Shown: positions 27,439 to 34,917 of the stretch, in pieces
Position numbering within the stretch: position 1 is the first letter of the stretch
Layout of the letters: each line of letters opens with the position of its first letter
Assembly (NCBI GenBank): GCA_002294185.1
Contig: DBFD01000074.1
Coordinates: 1-38,301, forward strand
DNA from: Paracoccus sp. UBA889
GTDB taxonomy: Bacteria > Pseudomonadota > Alphaproteobacteria > Rhodobacterales > Rhodobacteraceae
Reading direction: 5' to 3'
Length of the DNA: 38,301 nucleotides
Translations under genes and position numbers: made by a program
The notes under the pieces: model-generated
Told to the model about the DNA's origin: nothing
Databases searched by the model: none
Seen by the model: the letters and a program-made list of their open reading frames with translations, nothing else

Positions 27439-27521
27439 TGCGGGTCGCCCGGTGCCTGCCGGACGTCGGGCGAGGATATCCGCGCACAGGGCAAGCCTGT
27501 CCGCGGATCACGCACCTTGCG

Positions 27522-27601
27522 GCCGGTAGCGCCGGACCGCCGCCCCGCATGACAGGCGGGGCGGCGGCAAGGTGGTGTCAGGCCGGCACGAAGCTTGCCG
27601 G
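27522..27601. terminator. bidirectional terminator region between convergent genes
   Basis: The core is a perfect 12-bp stem, CCGCCGCCCCGC (27537-27548) with GCGGGGCGGCGG (27556-27567), around a 7-nt loop. It is enclosed by a CACCTTG/CAAGGTG pair. A second hairpin, CCGGCA (27583-27588)/TGCCGG (27596-27601), lies beside the DUF347 stop. Neither has a strong T-run, but the total stability between convergent genes fits termination from both sides. Confidence 0.6.
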
Positions 27602-27610
27602 ATTAGTGGC

Positions 27611-28402
27611 TCATTCGGCCAGTTCGGGCGCGGCCTTCGTGGTCATCACGAAGACGGTCGAGGCGATCACGATCAGGAAGACGAAGCTGGTGATCACGGT
27701 GCCGAGGCCCAGGCCGCCGAACTCGGTCGGCTGTGCCAGAAAGTCGCCGATAGAGGCACCAAGCGGCCGGGTGAAGATGTAGCACAGCCAGAAGGCCCAC
27801 ATCCCGTCCAGACCCAAGGCGAAATAGCCAAGCGCCAGCGACGCGATGATCAGCCCGAACAGCACGCCGGTTCCGGCAAAGCCGACCCCGAAGGCCTCGG
27901 AGATCAGGTCGCCCACCGCCGTGCCAAGCGCGAAGGTGAACAGGATCGCCAGCCAGTAGAAGGCCTCGCGTCGGAAGGTGAAGACCTCGTGGATCGACAG
28001 CGTCCGTTCGACCGCGTACCAGACCGCAAAGGTCGCGGCCAGCGCCAGCGTGAAACCGATGGTCGAATCGATCAGCGGGATACCGAAGGCGTCGGTCATG
28101 TTGTCGGTGATCAGCGTGCCGACCACCGAGATCAGCACCACGGCGATCCAGTAGACGGCGGGCACATAGGCCCTTTGACGGAACTGCCAGATCATCGCCG
28201 CGATCAGGATGGCGGTCATCAGAAGTGTCGTCTTTCCCAGTCCGAGGCCCAGATTGACGGCCAGCAGATCGGCGGCGGTCTCGCCCATGGTCACGGCAGT
28301 CAGCTTGATCAGCCAGAAGCCGGGGGTGACTTCGGGAACCCGGTTGATCCGGGCGGATTGCGCAAGCGGGCGGTCGATATCGGTGAAAGTTGCGTCGCTC
28401 AT
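27611..28402 (-). CDS. DUF347/COG4705 multi-pass membrane protein
   Basis: The 263-residue protein has seven or eight hydrophobic segments and four internal repeats centred on acidic-glycine motifs: MGETAADLLA, ITDNMTDAFG, GTAVGDLISEAFG and GASIGDFLAQP. This is the DUF347 (COG4705) repeat pattern. No function is established that I can name with confidence; the repeated intramembrane acidic residues suggest transport of an ion. I chose the ATG at 28402 because AAGGGATG is well spaced there. The ATG at 28411, which overlaps the preceding stop as ATGA, is the alternative. It is coupled to the exported protein upstream, and so belongs to the unit with the CTTAC-N6-GTAAG box. Confidence 0.85.
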   Translation of the reverse strand: MSDATFTDIDRPLAQSARINRVPEVTPGFWLIKLTAVTMGETAADLLAVNLGLGLGKTTLLMTAILIAAMIWQFRQRAYVPAVYWIAVVLISVVGTLITDNMTDAFGIPLIDSTIGFTLALAATFAVWYAVERTLSIHEVFTFRREAFYWLAILFTFALGTAVGDLISEAFGVGFAGTGVLFGLIIASLALGYFALGLDGMWAFWLCYIFTRPLGASIGDFLAQPTEFGGLGLGTVITSFVFLIVIASTVFVMTTKAAPELAE

Positions 28403-28407
28403 GGTCT

Positions 28408-29055
28408 TCATCCCTTGATTTGGGCCAGTGCCTGCGCCGAATAGGCGTCGGCTCGGGCATCATCGTCGGCATTGCAGCGTTCCAGCGCCTTGGCTTGCAG
28501 ACCGCTGACAGCGGTGGTCGGCGTGGTCGTGCCGATCGCGTCGCGCAATTGCCCGATCAGTTCTTCGCAGGGCAGGGCGCGTCCGCTCTGGTCGGTGACG
28601 GCAATGCCCGAGACATACTGAACCGGGCCCGAGGCCGCGGCCGTGGTTGCGGCGGGGGCGTCCAGCGTCGTGGCCAGCCTGGCCAGCGCCACATCGACCG
28701 TCGCCTTGTCCGGCGCATCGGCGCGCAGCGCCTTGAAGGCGCCGTCCGCGGCCGCGTCGACGTTGTTCCAAGCGCCACGATCGCCCTGGCGGAGGGCGGC
28801 GGCGTTCTTGTCCCACAGGGTTTCGAGATCGGTGATCCGGCGCTCGGCCGCGGTGTAATCGCCGGTGGCGGCGATGGCCTGCGTGTCGGTCACGATGGTC
28901 TTGTAGGCGGACAGATCGCCAAGACCGGCCGAGGCCTGCGTGGCAGAAGCGTCCTGCGCTGTCGGCGAGATATACATCTCGGCCAGGGTGAACCCGCCGG
29001 CCGGAACGGCGATCAGCACCGCCGACAAGAGCAGGTTTCGAAAGGTGGCGTTCAT
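28408..29055 (-). CDS. exported helical protein of unknown function
   Basis: The 215-residue protein has an N-terminal hydrophobic signal or anchor (about 6-26, LLLSAVLIAVPAGGFTLA) with no lipobox cysteine. The remainder is alanine-rich and predicted helical, with two late cysteines (PCEELIGQL and LERCNADDD) that could form a disulfide in the periplasm. I do not recognise a domain. The ATG at 29055 follows AGGATGCTTTTC. Its stop overlaps the DUF347 gene region, so the two are co-translated and probably work together. It is the first gene of the unit whose start lies 92 nt from a CTTAC-N6-GTAAG box, linking it to the two-component system at 34246-36290. Confidence 0.7.
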   Translation of the reverse strand: MNATFRNLLLSAVLIAVPAGGFTLAEMYISPTAQDASATQASAGLGDLSAYKTIVTDTQAIAATGDYTAAERRITDLETLWDKNAAALRQGDRGAWNNVDAAADGAFKALRADAPDKATVDVALARLATTLDAPAATTAAASGPVQYVSGIAVTDQSGRALPCEELIGQLRDAIGTTTPTTAVSGLQAKALERCNADDDARADAYSAQALAQIKG

Positions 29056-29146
29056 GAAAAGCATCCTGTCTTGTTCAAGGCGGCCTCGATCCGAGGTCCG
29101 CAGCGCAAGAGATGACAGAATCTTTCCCGCAAGGTCTGACGCGGTT

Positions 29147-29162
29147 CTTACGGTTTGGTAAG
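29147..29162. promoter_or_regulatory. CTTAC-N6-GTAAG box 1, upstream of the exported protein/DUF347 unit
   Basis: CTTAC (29147-29151) and GTAAG (29158-29162) flank GGTTTG. It shares the longer pattern TTCTTAC-N6-GTAAGCCCG with box 2 at mprF, that is, 16 identical bases outside the spacer. It ends 91 nt before the ATG at 29055 in the direction of transcription and lies beyond the end of the DedA-PAP2-LssY gene. Confidence 0.65.
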
Positions 29163-29188
29163 CCCGCGCCGCCTTGGTGCGTGGCCGG

Positions 29189-31261
29189 TCAGGGCAGGGC
29201 CAAAACGACCGCGTCAGCCTGTTCTGCCGTCGCGGCGGCATCGCGCGGCCGTGGCAGCGCGATGCGGGTCACACGGGTCGCCTGCAGGGCAAGAAGCTGT
29301 TGTTCCAGCCGGTCGCGAATGGCGGGGTCGGACGCGAAGGGCCGCCCGGATCCTGGCTCCGCGGCCTCGTCCTGCCCGACGGTCCCGAAAAAGGCGCGAA
29401 ATCCCTGGGCGGTGACATATTCGCTGCGCCAGAACCGTGCCTTCGGAGCGGCGATCGACCGTGTTGCACCATCCGGCCGCCGCTGGACGAAAGCCAGATC
29501 GTTCGGCTGGCCGCGCCAGAAATGCGACACGGTCTCGATGGTCGGGTCTTCCTCGCCGGCGAGGGCGGCATAGAGGGCGTCGAAGACAAGGCCGGCCGAG
29601 GGCAACCGGGATGCGTCCCAACCCGCTGCCCGCATGGCCTCGGACAGGGCGGCTTCGTCCCGCGCAAGGACGATCAGCGAGATGGGATGAACCGGCGATC
29701 CCATCAGCGATTCCGTCGAGGCGGGAAGCCCCGCGATCCCGGCCAGGCCCCCGGCATCCGGCAGGATCCGATCGGCCGTCTGGGTCGGGGTATTGCGCGG
29801 ATGGTCATAGCGCCAGACATTCGCGGCGGCCAGGCCGATCAGTCCCAGGATCAGCGCAACGCCCACGATCCTCGCGGATCCGCGGGCGCCCCGGTGCGGC
29901 TCGGGCCGTTCCGACAGCCGCCATTCGGCGATGGCCACGCCCATGGTGACCCACAGCGCGCCGACCAGCCAGCCGTTCAGGACATCGCTGAGGTAATGCT
30001 CGATCAGATAGATCCGGCTTCCGCCAATGGCGAAGGCCAGAAAACCCGCCAGCAGAAGCGCCGTCTCGGCGCGCAGCCTTCCGGCCCGCCAGATGACATA
30101 GAGAATCATCCCGTAGGCCGCGACCGACGCGGCCGCATGACCCGACGGAAAGCTGCCCGAGGTTTCGGCGAAGACGCCCAGCGGGGAACGCGGTCGCGCG
30201 AAGGCAAGCTTCAGCAAGGCCACCGAGATCGTGTTCCCGATCACCGATACGGCCAGCCCCGCGGCAAGCGCGCGCCGACCGGACAGCAGCAGCCACAGCA
30301 TCGCCGCGCCGAAGACCGGCACCACGACATGCCATCCCCCCAATGCAGTGATCAGCGAGGCGATCCGGATCGGCCCCGGCGACTGGAAGTGGTGGATCAG
30401 CTGGGCCAGCCGCATGTCGAGTTGAAGCATCGGGTTGCCAGCCAGGAAATCGACGGCGGAATCCAGCCAGACCGCGCCGATATAAAAGAAGATCACCATC
30501 AGAAGACTCAGCGGCAATCCGGTGAAGGAGGTGCCGTCGAAACGGGCCAGAACCCAACGCGCCGCTTGCGGGTGGGCTGCGATGCGTCTCCCGATCGCGG
30601 GGCTGTCGGCCAGATTGCCGAGGGCGGCAGAAATGACCGCCCATGCCAGGGGAACCAGCCGCAGCGCCGCATAAAGCATGACCCAAAGCACGATCAGCAA
30701 CAGGCCGACACCGCCGCCCAGGACGGCGAGGCGCGTCAGCGATCCGCCGATCCTGCCCATGACGTCGCCCAGAAAATAGCCTATGGCGACATGGCTCAGC
30801 GCATAGGGAAGGCTGCCCGCCAGGTTCCAGATCAGAAACTGGCGTCGCTTCATTCCCGCCATGCCGGCGGCCAGCGGTACGAGACCTGCGACCGGCCCCA
30901 GAAAGCGGCCGATGATCAGCGCCATTCCGCCGCGTCTTTCAAACAGGCGGGTAGCCCGTGCAAAGGCGGCCGAATCGCCGATCCGACGCCGGCCGGGCAG
31001 CCGGTTCATGGCCAGCCTGCCGATCCAGTAGCCCAGTTCCGAACCGAGGACAGAGCCGATCGCGACGAACCAGACCAGATCGAAGAAATCCAGAAGACCC
31101 CGCTGCACCAGAACGCCGCCGGCATCCACGATCAGGGTTCCGGGAACCACGACCCCGGTCAGGAAGAACGCCTCGAGCATCGATGCAAGACCGATGAGCC
31201 AGTAGCCAAGAACGCCAAGCGCCTGGAGCGAGGGAAGAATTTGATCAAGTGAAAGGTTCAT
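29189..31261 (-). CDS. DedA/PAP2-phosphatase/LssY three-domain membrane protein
   Basis: The 690-residue protein joins three parts. Residues 1-205 are a DedA (VTT) domain, related to lipid scramblases/flippases, with VVVPGTLIVDAGG and the GRFLGPVAGLVPLAAG loop. About 250-445 is a PAP2 lipid phosphatase with all three motifs: KLAFARP (351-357), FPSGH (371-375) and SRIYLIEHYLSD (415-426). About 500-670 is a soluble LssY-C domain, probably periplasmic. It should remove phosphate from a membrane lipid such as undecaprenyl or phosphatidyl phosphates. It starts 5 nt after the mprF stop, so both are co-transcribed and may supply or recycle PG-type lipids. Confidence 0.9.
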   Translation of the reverse strand: MNLSLDQILPSLQALGVLGYWLIGLASMLEAFFLTGVVVPGTLIVDAGGVLVQRGLLDFFDLVWFVAIGSVLGSELGYWIGRLAMNRLPGRRRIGDSAAFARATRLFERRGGMALIIGRFLGPVAGLVPLAAGMAGMKRRQFLIWNLAGSLPYALSHVAIGYFLGDVMGRIGGSLTRLAVLGGGVGLLLIVLWVMLYAALRLVPLAWAVISAALGNLADSPAIGRRIAAHPQAARWVLARFDGTSFTGLPLSLLMVIFFYIGAVWLDSAVDFLAGNPMLQLDMRLAQLIHHFQSPGPIRIASLITALGGWHVVVPVFGAAMLWLLLSGRRALAAGLAVSVIGNTISVALLKLAFARPRSPLGVFAETSGSFPSGHAAASVAAYGMILYVIWRAGRLRAETALLLAGFLAFAIGGSRIYLIEHYLSDVLNGWLVGALWVTMGVAIAEWRLSERPEPHRGARGSARIVGVALILGLIGLAAANVWRYDHPRNTPTQTADRILPDAGGLAGIAGLPASTESLMGSPVHPISLIVLARDEAALSEAMRAAGWDASRLPSAGLVFDALYAALAGEEDPTIETVSHFWRGQPNDLAFVQRRPDGATRSIAAPKARFWRSEYVTAQGFRAFFGTVGQDEAAEPGSGRPFASDPAIRDRLEQQLLALQATRVTRIALPRPRDAAATAEQADAVVLALP

Positions 31262-31265
31262 CGGC

Positions 31266-33851
31266 CTATCTTGAAATCAGTCCGCGCGCCGAACCCGCAA
31301 TCAGCAGCGCGACATCGCCCATTGCAAGCATGGGTGACACATTGGGTGGCAGCGCCAGATAGCGCGGGCGCCATTCGGGCTGAAATTTCTGCTTGAAGGC
31401 GCGCAGGCCCTCGAAGTTGTAGAAGGCGCGCGCATGACGATAGATCAGCCCGCCAAAGCGATTCCAGGATCGCGCGACCGAACGTTCGGACAGGCCCGAC
31501 AACGGCGCTGTGCCAAGGCTGAATTCTTCGGCGCCGCGCGCCTTGTAGTGCTGGATCAGGCAGAGGAACATGTATTCCATCAGGCCCGAAGCCTCTCCGG
31601 GCAGGTATCGCATCAGATCGACGCTGACGCGCCGCCCGCCACAGGATTCCATGATATTCGCAAAGGCTGCGATGCGGCCATCCTTGCGCACCACGGCGAT
31701 GTCGAACAGCGCCAGATAGTCCGGGTCGAACCGGCCGACCGAAAAGCCCTTCTCGTGACCGGCCTTGCCGCCAAGCCAGGCCTCCGAGATCTGGCGCAGT
31801 TCGGCCATCAGCGCGGGGTCGTGCGGCGCGGACAGAAGCGCGCATTCATAACCGTCCCGCTGGCGCTTGTTCATCGCGGCGCGCATGGTCTTGAACCGGC
31901 CGCCCGAGAGGCTGAAATCGGACAGGCGGATGATCGCTTCCTCGCCCGTCTTGTGCAGCGTCAGCCCCATTTCGACCCACAGCGCGAGGTTGCGTCCGCT
32001 GATCTCGTAGAAGACGGGCCGCCCGTTTGACTGGGCGGCGTATTCGAGAAAGGACCAGACGAGCGCCTCGAATTCGTCCGGATCGCCAACCGGATCGCCG
32101 AGCACGATCCAGGATCGTCCGCGAACCCCATACATGACGAAGGCATTGCCGGATTCGGAAAACAGGAACCGCTTGTCGCCGGTCTGGCCAAGCCAGCATT
32201 GCGGATCCTGGGCCTCGCCGCACAATCGGGCCGCGCGCGACAGGGTTTCGGCATCGGCATCGCGCGGTGGTGTATGGCCGACGGGCCGGGTCAGCAGATA
32301 GATCCCGAAGAAGAACATCAGCGCCGTCGCCACCAGCCCGGCCCGCAGCGCCCGCGGCGTGTTCGAGCTTCGCGAGAACTCGGACCAGAGGTCATTGGAA
32401 TAGGGAACCGCCTTGTGCACGAAAAAGAAGAAAGTTGCCGCCGCAAGGCCGACGCCGACGACCGTCGCGAACCAGCGCGGCTCGAACACGCCCGCTGTCA
32501 GCCGGCCGGGGCGATCGAAGGCCTTGCGGAACGGCAACAGCAAAAGCGCGCCGAAGGCCAGGAAGGCCGCATTCTCGTAACCGAAATCGTTGAGCAGCGA
32601 GGCAACGGACCCAGCCAGCAGGGCACCGATGGCGAACCACCAGGCCGACGATACCCGGCGGGCCAGGCCATGCGACACGATGATCAGCGCGATCCCGGCC
32701 ACGGCAGAGGCGATGGTTCCCCCTTCCAGCAGCACGGCTCCGACCAGGTCGCCCTCGGCGATGGCGTTGGCGCGGACCGACGGCAGCATCGTGACCAGAA
32801 GCAGGTAGGCCCCGAAACCGAATGCGACCACCGCGACCAGACCGGGCGAAAATCCACGCAGCGTGGCAAGCGCGGGTTGCATTCCCGGAGCCCGCCCCAC
32901 CAGCCGCGAGCCAAGTCCGCTTGCCAGCCGGGCCTCGTTCAGCCCGACCAGGACGAATGCCAGTGCGAAGGGCACCAGGTAATAGATCAGCCGGAACAGC
33001 AGCAGCGCCGCAGCGGCGTCACCGACCGGCACCGAGGCGGGCAGCGTTCCGATCACCACCGTCTCGAAGACGCCGATCCCGCCCGGAACATGGCTGAGCA
33101 CGCCGAGCATGGTCGCGGCGGCATAGACCGCGACGAAGCTGGCATAGTCGGGCTTGCCCGCCGGCAGCAGGATCCACAGCGCAAAGGATGCCGCCGCGAC
33201 GTCGATGAGGGTGACGACAAGCTGTCCGGCAAGATCGGCGGGCGGGGGCAGTCGCAACCGGTGGCCGCGGATGGCAAGGCTGCGCTGGGTCGCGGACATC
33301 CAGCCGATCATCAGCACGGAAACCGCCGCGATGGTCCCTGCGACCATCTGGATGGTTCCCGGCGCATAGGGCAGATAGGCGCCGATCGCGCCGGGATTGA
33401 TGGCCAGCGCGACCACCCCGAGCAGCGTCAGGCCGGTCCCCAGGGCCAGCGCGATATAGCCCGAGACGGCCGCGACCTCGAACGCGTTCAGGCCGACGGC
33501 CGAATAGATGCGGTATCTCACCGCGCCGCCGGACACGACGCTGACACCGATCGTGTTGCCGAAGGCATAGCCCAGAAAGCCACCAAGCGCGACGATCCCG
33601 CGATCAAGGCGCTTGCCGATGAAGCGCAGCCCGAACCAGTCATAGAAGATCAGCGCGACATAACCTGTCGCCGTCGCGCCCAGGGCGGCGCCAAGGCTCG
33701 CCACCGGTGTGGACCTGATCTGCGCCGCCACATCGGCCAGGCTGACGGGCTTCAGCAAGGTATAGAGCGCGTAGAGACCCAGTGCGAATAACGCCGCCCC
33801 GATCAGGACGGGCGCCGCGCTTCGCAGGGACTGAAGGCTCGGTCGGACCAT
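31266..33851 (-). CDS. mprF: bifunctional phosphatidylglycerol aminoacyltransferase/flippase MprF (LpiA-like)
   Basis: The 861-residue protein has an N-terminal flippase region with about 13-14 membrane segments (about 1-500) and a C-terminal cytoplasmic GNAT-type synthase domain (DUF2156, roughly 530-850). The latter holds the GDPVGD, RFDPDYLALFDIAVVRKDGRIAAFAN and GAEEFSLGTAPLSGL elements. Family members use aminoacyl-tRNA to place Lys or Ala on phosphatidylglycerol and move it to the outer leaflet, lowering surface charge and giving resistance to cationic peptides and acid. Length matches the family. A CTTAC-N6-GTAAG box lies 98 nt upstream. It is divergent from the response regulator, like lpiA-type stress loci. 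Which amino acid is used cannot be told. Confidence 0.93.
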   Translation of the reverse strand: MVRPSLQSLRSAAPVLIGAALFALGLYALYTLLKPVSLADVAAQIRSTPVASLGAALGATATGYVALIFYDWFGLRFIGKRLDRGIVALGGFLGYAFGNTIGVSVVSGGAVRYRIYSAVGLNAFEVAAVSGYIALALGTGLTLLGVVALAINPGAIGAYLPYAPGTIQMVAGTIAAVSVLMIGWMSATQRSLAIRGHRLRLPPPADLAGQLVVTLIDVAAASFALWILLPAGKPDYASFVAVYAAATMLGVLSHVPGGIGVFETVVIGTLPASVPVGDAAAALLLFRLIYYLVPFALAFVLVGLNEARLASGLGSRLVGRAPGMQPALATLRGFSPGLVAVVAFGFGAYLLLVTMLPSVRANAIAEGDLVGAVLLEGGTIASAVAGIALIIVSHGLARRVSSAWWFAIGALLAGSVASLLNDFGYENAAFLAFGALLLLPFRKAFDRPGRLTAGVFEPRWFATVVGVGLAAATFFFFVHKAVPYSNDLWSEFSRSSNTPRALRAGLVATALMFFFGIYLLTRPVGHTPPRDADAETLSRAARLCGEAQDPQCWLGQTGDKRFLFSESGNAFVMYGVRGRSWIVLGDPVGDPDEFEALVWSFLEYAAQSNGRPVFYEISGRNLALWVEMGLTLHKTGEEAIIRLSDFSLSGGRFKTMRAAMNKRQRDGYECALLSAPHDPALMAELRQISEAWLGGKAGHEKGFSVGRFDPDYLALFDIAVVRKDGRIAAFANIMESCGGRRVSVDLMRYLPGEASGLMEYMFLCLIQHYKARGAEEFSLGTAPLSGLSERSVARSWNRFGGLIYRHARAFYNFEGLRAFKQKFQPEWRPRYLALPPNVSPMLAMGDVALLIAGSARGLISR

Positions 33852-33891
33852 GCGCGGACACCAGTTTGTTCGAAACGTTCACGGATCGCTG

Positions 33892-33900
33892 CGGGCTTAC
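33892..33900 (+). promoter_or_regulatory. extra CGGGCTTAC half-site in the mprF leader
   Basis: Nine bases identical to the conserved half of boxes 1 and 2 (there on the other strand as GTAAGCCCG), but with no partner GTAAG at the right distance. It ends about 41 nt before the mprF ATG, near the start site expected from the TTGACG at 33930-33925. Confidence 0.45.
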
Positions 33901-33948
33901 CCAAAGCGGGGCGGACTTGCCAAGCGTCAATGCGGCCTGGGCCCGCTT

Positions 33949-33964
33949 CTTACAAAAAAGTAAG
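33949..33964. promoter_or_regulatory. CTTAC-N6-GTAAG box 2, upstream of mprF
   Basis: CTTAC (33949-33953) and GTAAG (33960-33964) flank AAAAAA. Relative to mprF it reads CGGGCTTAC-N6-GTAAGAA. It ends 97 nt before the mprF start and 19 nt upstream of a TTGACG -35 candidate, a normal activator position. It also lies 281 nt before the response regulator and may serve autoregulation. Confidence 0.65.
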
Positions 33965-34245
33965 CCCGTTGAAAGGGGTTTCGCCCTGGCGAGCCGCTGC
34001 CATTGCCACCGGATAACCGAAAATTGCCCCGCCGCAGCGGAAAGCAGGGGATGCGGGCCGGCAACAGGACCGCGGTTCCCGCGCCCCGCCGGCCGCGATC
34101 ATGTCTTCGCCCGGGCGCCGTCTTGCGATAGGCAGAAGGCGGGGGAAGACGCGGGCTGCGCCGCCCGAATCCACCGGCTCGGCGCGTTTTCCGATCCGGT
34201 TTCGGCCGTCGAACCGGGGAACGACAACAGAGGGGATTCTTCACG

Positions 34246-34917
34246 ATGCGCATCCTGCTTGCAGAAGACGACGCCGAAACAGCCGCCTATGTGGTCCGGG
34301 GGCTGTCCGGCGAAGGACATGTCGTCGATCATCTGACCGATGGCAGGGAGGCGCTGTCGCAGGCGATGTCGGCCGGATACGACCTTCTGATCCTGGACCG
34401 GATGATGCCGGGACTTGACGGGCTTTCGGTGCTGAAATCGCTGCGCGCGGCCAGGATCGACGCCCCTGCGATCCTGCTGACGGCGATGGGCGCGGTCGAT
34501 GACAAGGTGGCCGGGCTTCGCAGCGGCGCGGATGACTACATGGTCAAGCCCTTTGCCTTCGTCGAATTGCTTGCCCGGATCGACACGATCTGCCGCCGCC
34601 CGGCGACGCGGGACGAGGTCGTGGAACTGGTGATCGGAGAACTTCGGCTGGACCTGCTGACGCGCGAGGCGGCACGCGACGGCCAGCGCGTCGACCTTCA
34701 GCCCAGGGAATTCCTGCTGTTGAAACATTTCATGGAACGGCCGGGCCGCGTGCAGACCCGTACCGTCTTGCTGGAATCGGTCTGGGGGCTGCAATTCGAT
34801 CCCAAGACAAGCGTCGTCGAAACCCATATCAGCCGCCTGCGCAACAAGATCGACAAGCCCTTCGACAAGCATTATCTGGTCACGCTGCACGGCGTCGGCT
34901 ACGTCTTGCAGCCATGA
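34246..34917 (+). CDS. OmpR/PhoB-family response regulator (QseB/PmrA-like)
   Basis: The 223-residue protein has a receiver domain (1-115) with the acidic pair in LLAEDDAE, phospho-acceptor D51 (LLILDRMMPGLDG), T79 and K101 (DDYMVKPF). The C-terminal winged-helix DNA-binding domain spans about 125-222 (LQPREFLLLKHFMERPGRVQTR, VVETHISRLRNKID, VTLHGVGYVL). GAGGGG lies before the ATG. Its stop overlaps the kinase start as ATGA, which makes the pair a cognate two-component system. Three nearby CTTAC-N6-GTAAG boxes with half-sites one helical turn apart (11 nt) fit binding by an OmpR-family dimer; this link is an inference. Confidence 0.95.
   Translation: MRILLAEDDAETAAYVVRGLSGEGHVVDHLTDGREALSQAMSAGYDLLILDRMMPGLDGLSVLKSLRAARIDAPAILLTAMGAVDDKVAGLRSGADDYMVKPFAFVELLARIDTICRRPATRDEVVELVIGELRLDLLTREAARDGQRVDLQPREFLLLKHFMERPGRVQTRTVLLESVWGLQFDPKTSVVETHISRLRNKIDKPFDKHYLVTLHGVGYVLQP

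Larger units (their letters stand above)
33852..34245. other. 394-bp divergent regulatory region between mprF and the response regulator
   Basis: No gene is seen. It holds box 2 (33949-33964), a half-site CGGGCTTAC (33892-33900), and a minus-strand TTGACG (33930-33925) that could be the mprF -35. On the response-regulator side a dyad CCGGTT (34196-34201)/AACCGG (34212-34217) lies 28 nt before the start codon. The AT-poor stretch 33970-34195 shows nothing I can name. Confidence 0.6.

Noticed and set aside
32199-33791. Open frame of 530 codons opposite mprF, and similar long antisense frames at 986-3091 (-), 10867-13353 (+), 18161-20074 (-), 22368-25016 (+) and 29174-31252 (+)
   Set aside because: All are antisense to genes with clear family motifs, and their translations are low-complexity Arg/Gln/Gly-rich sequence with no recognisable domain.
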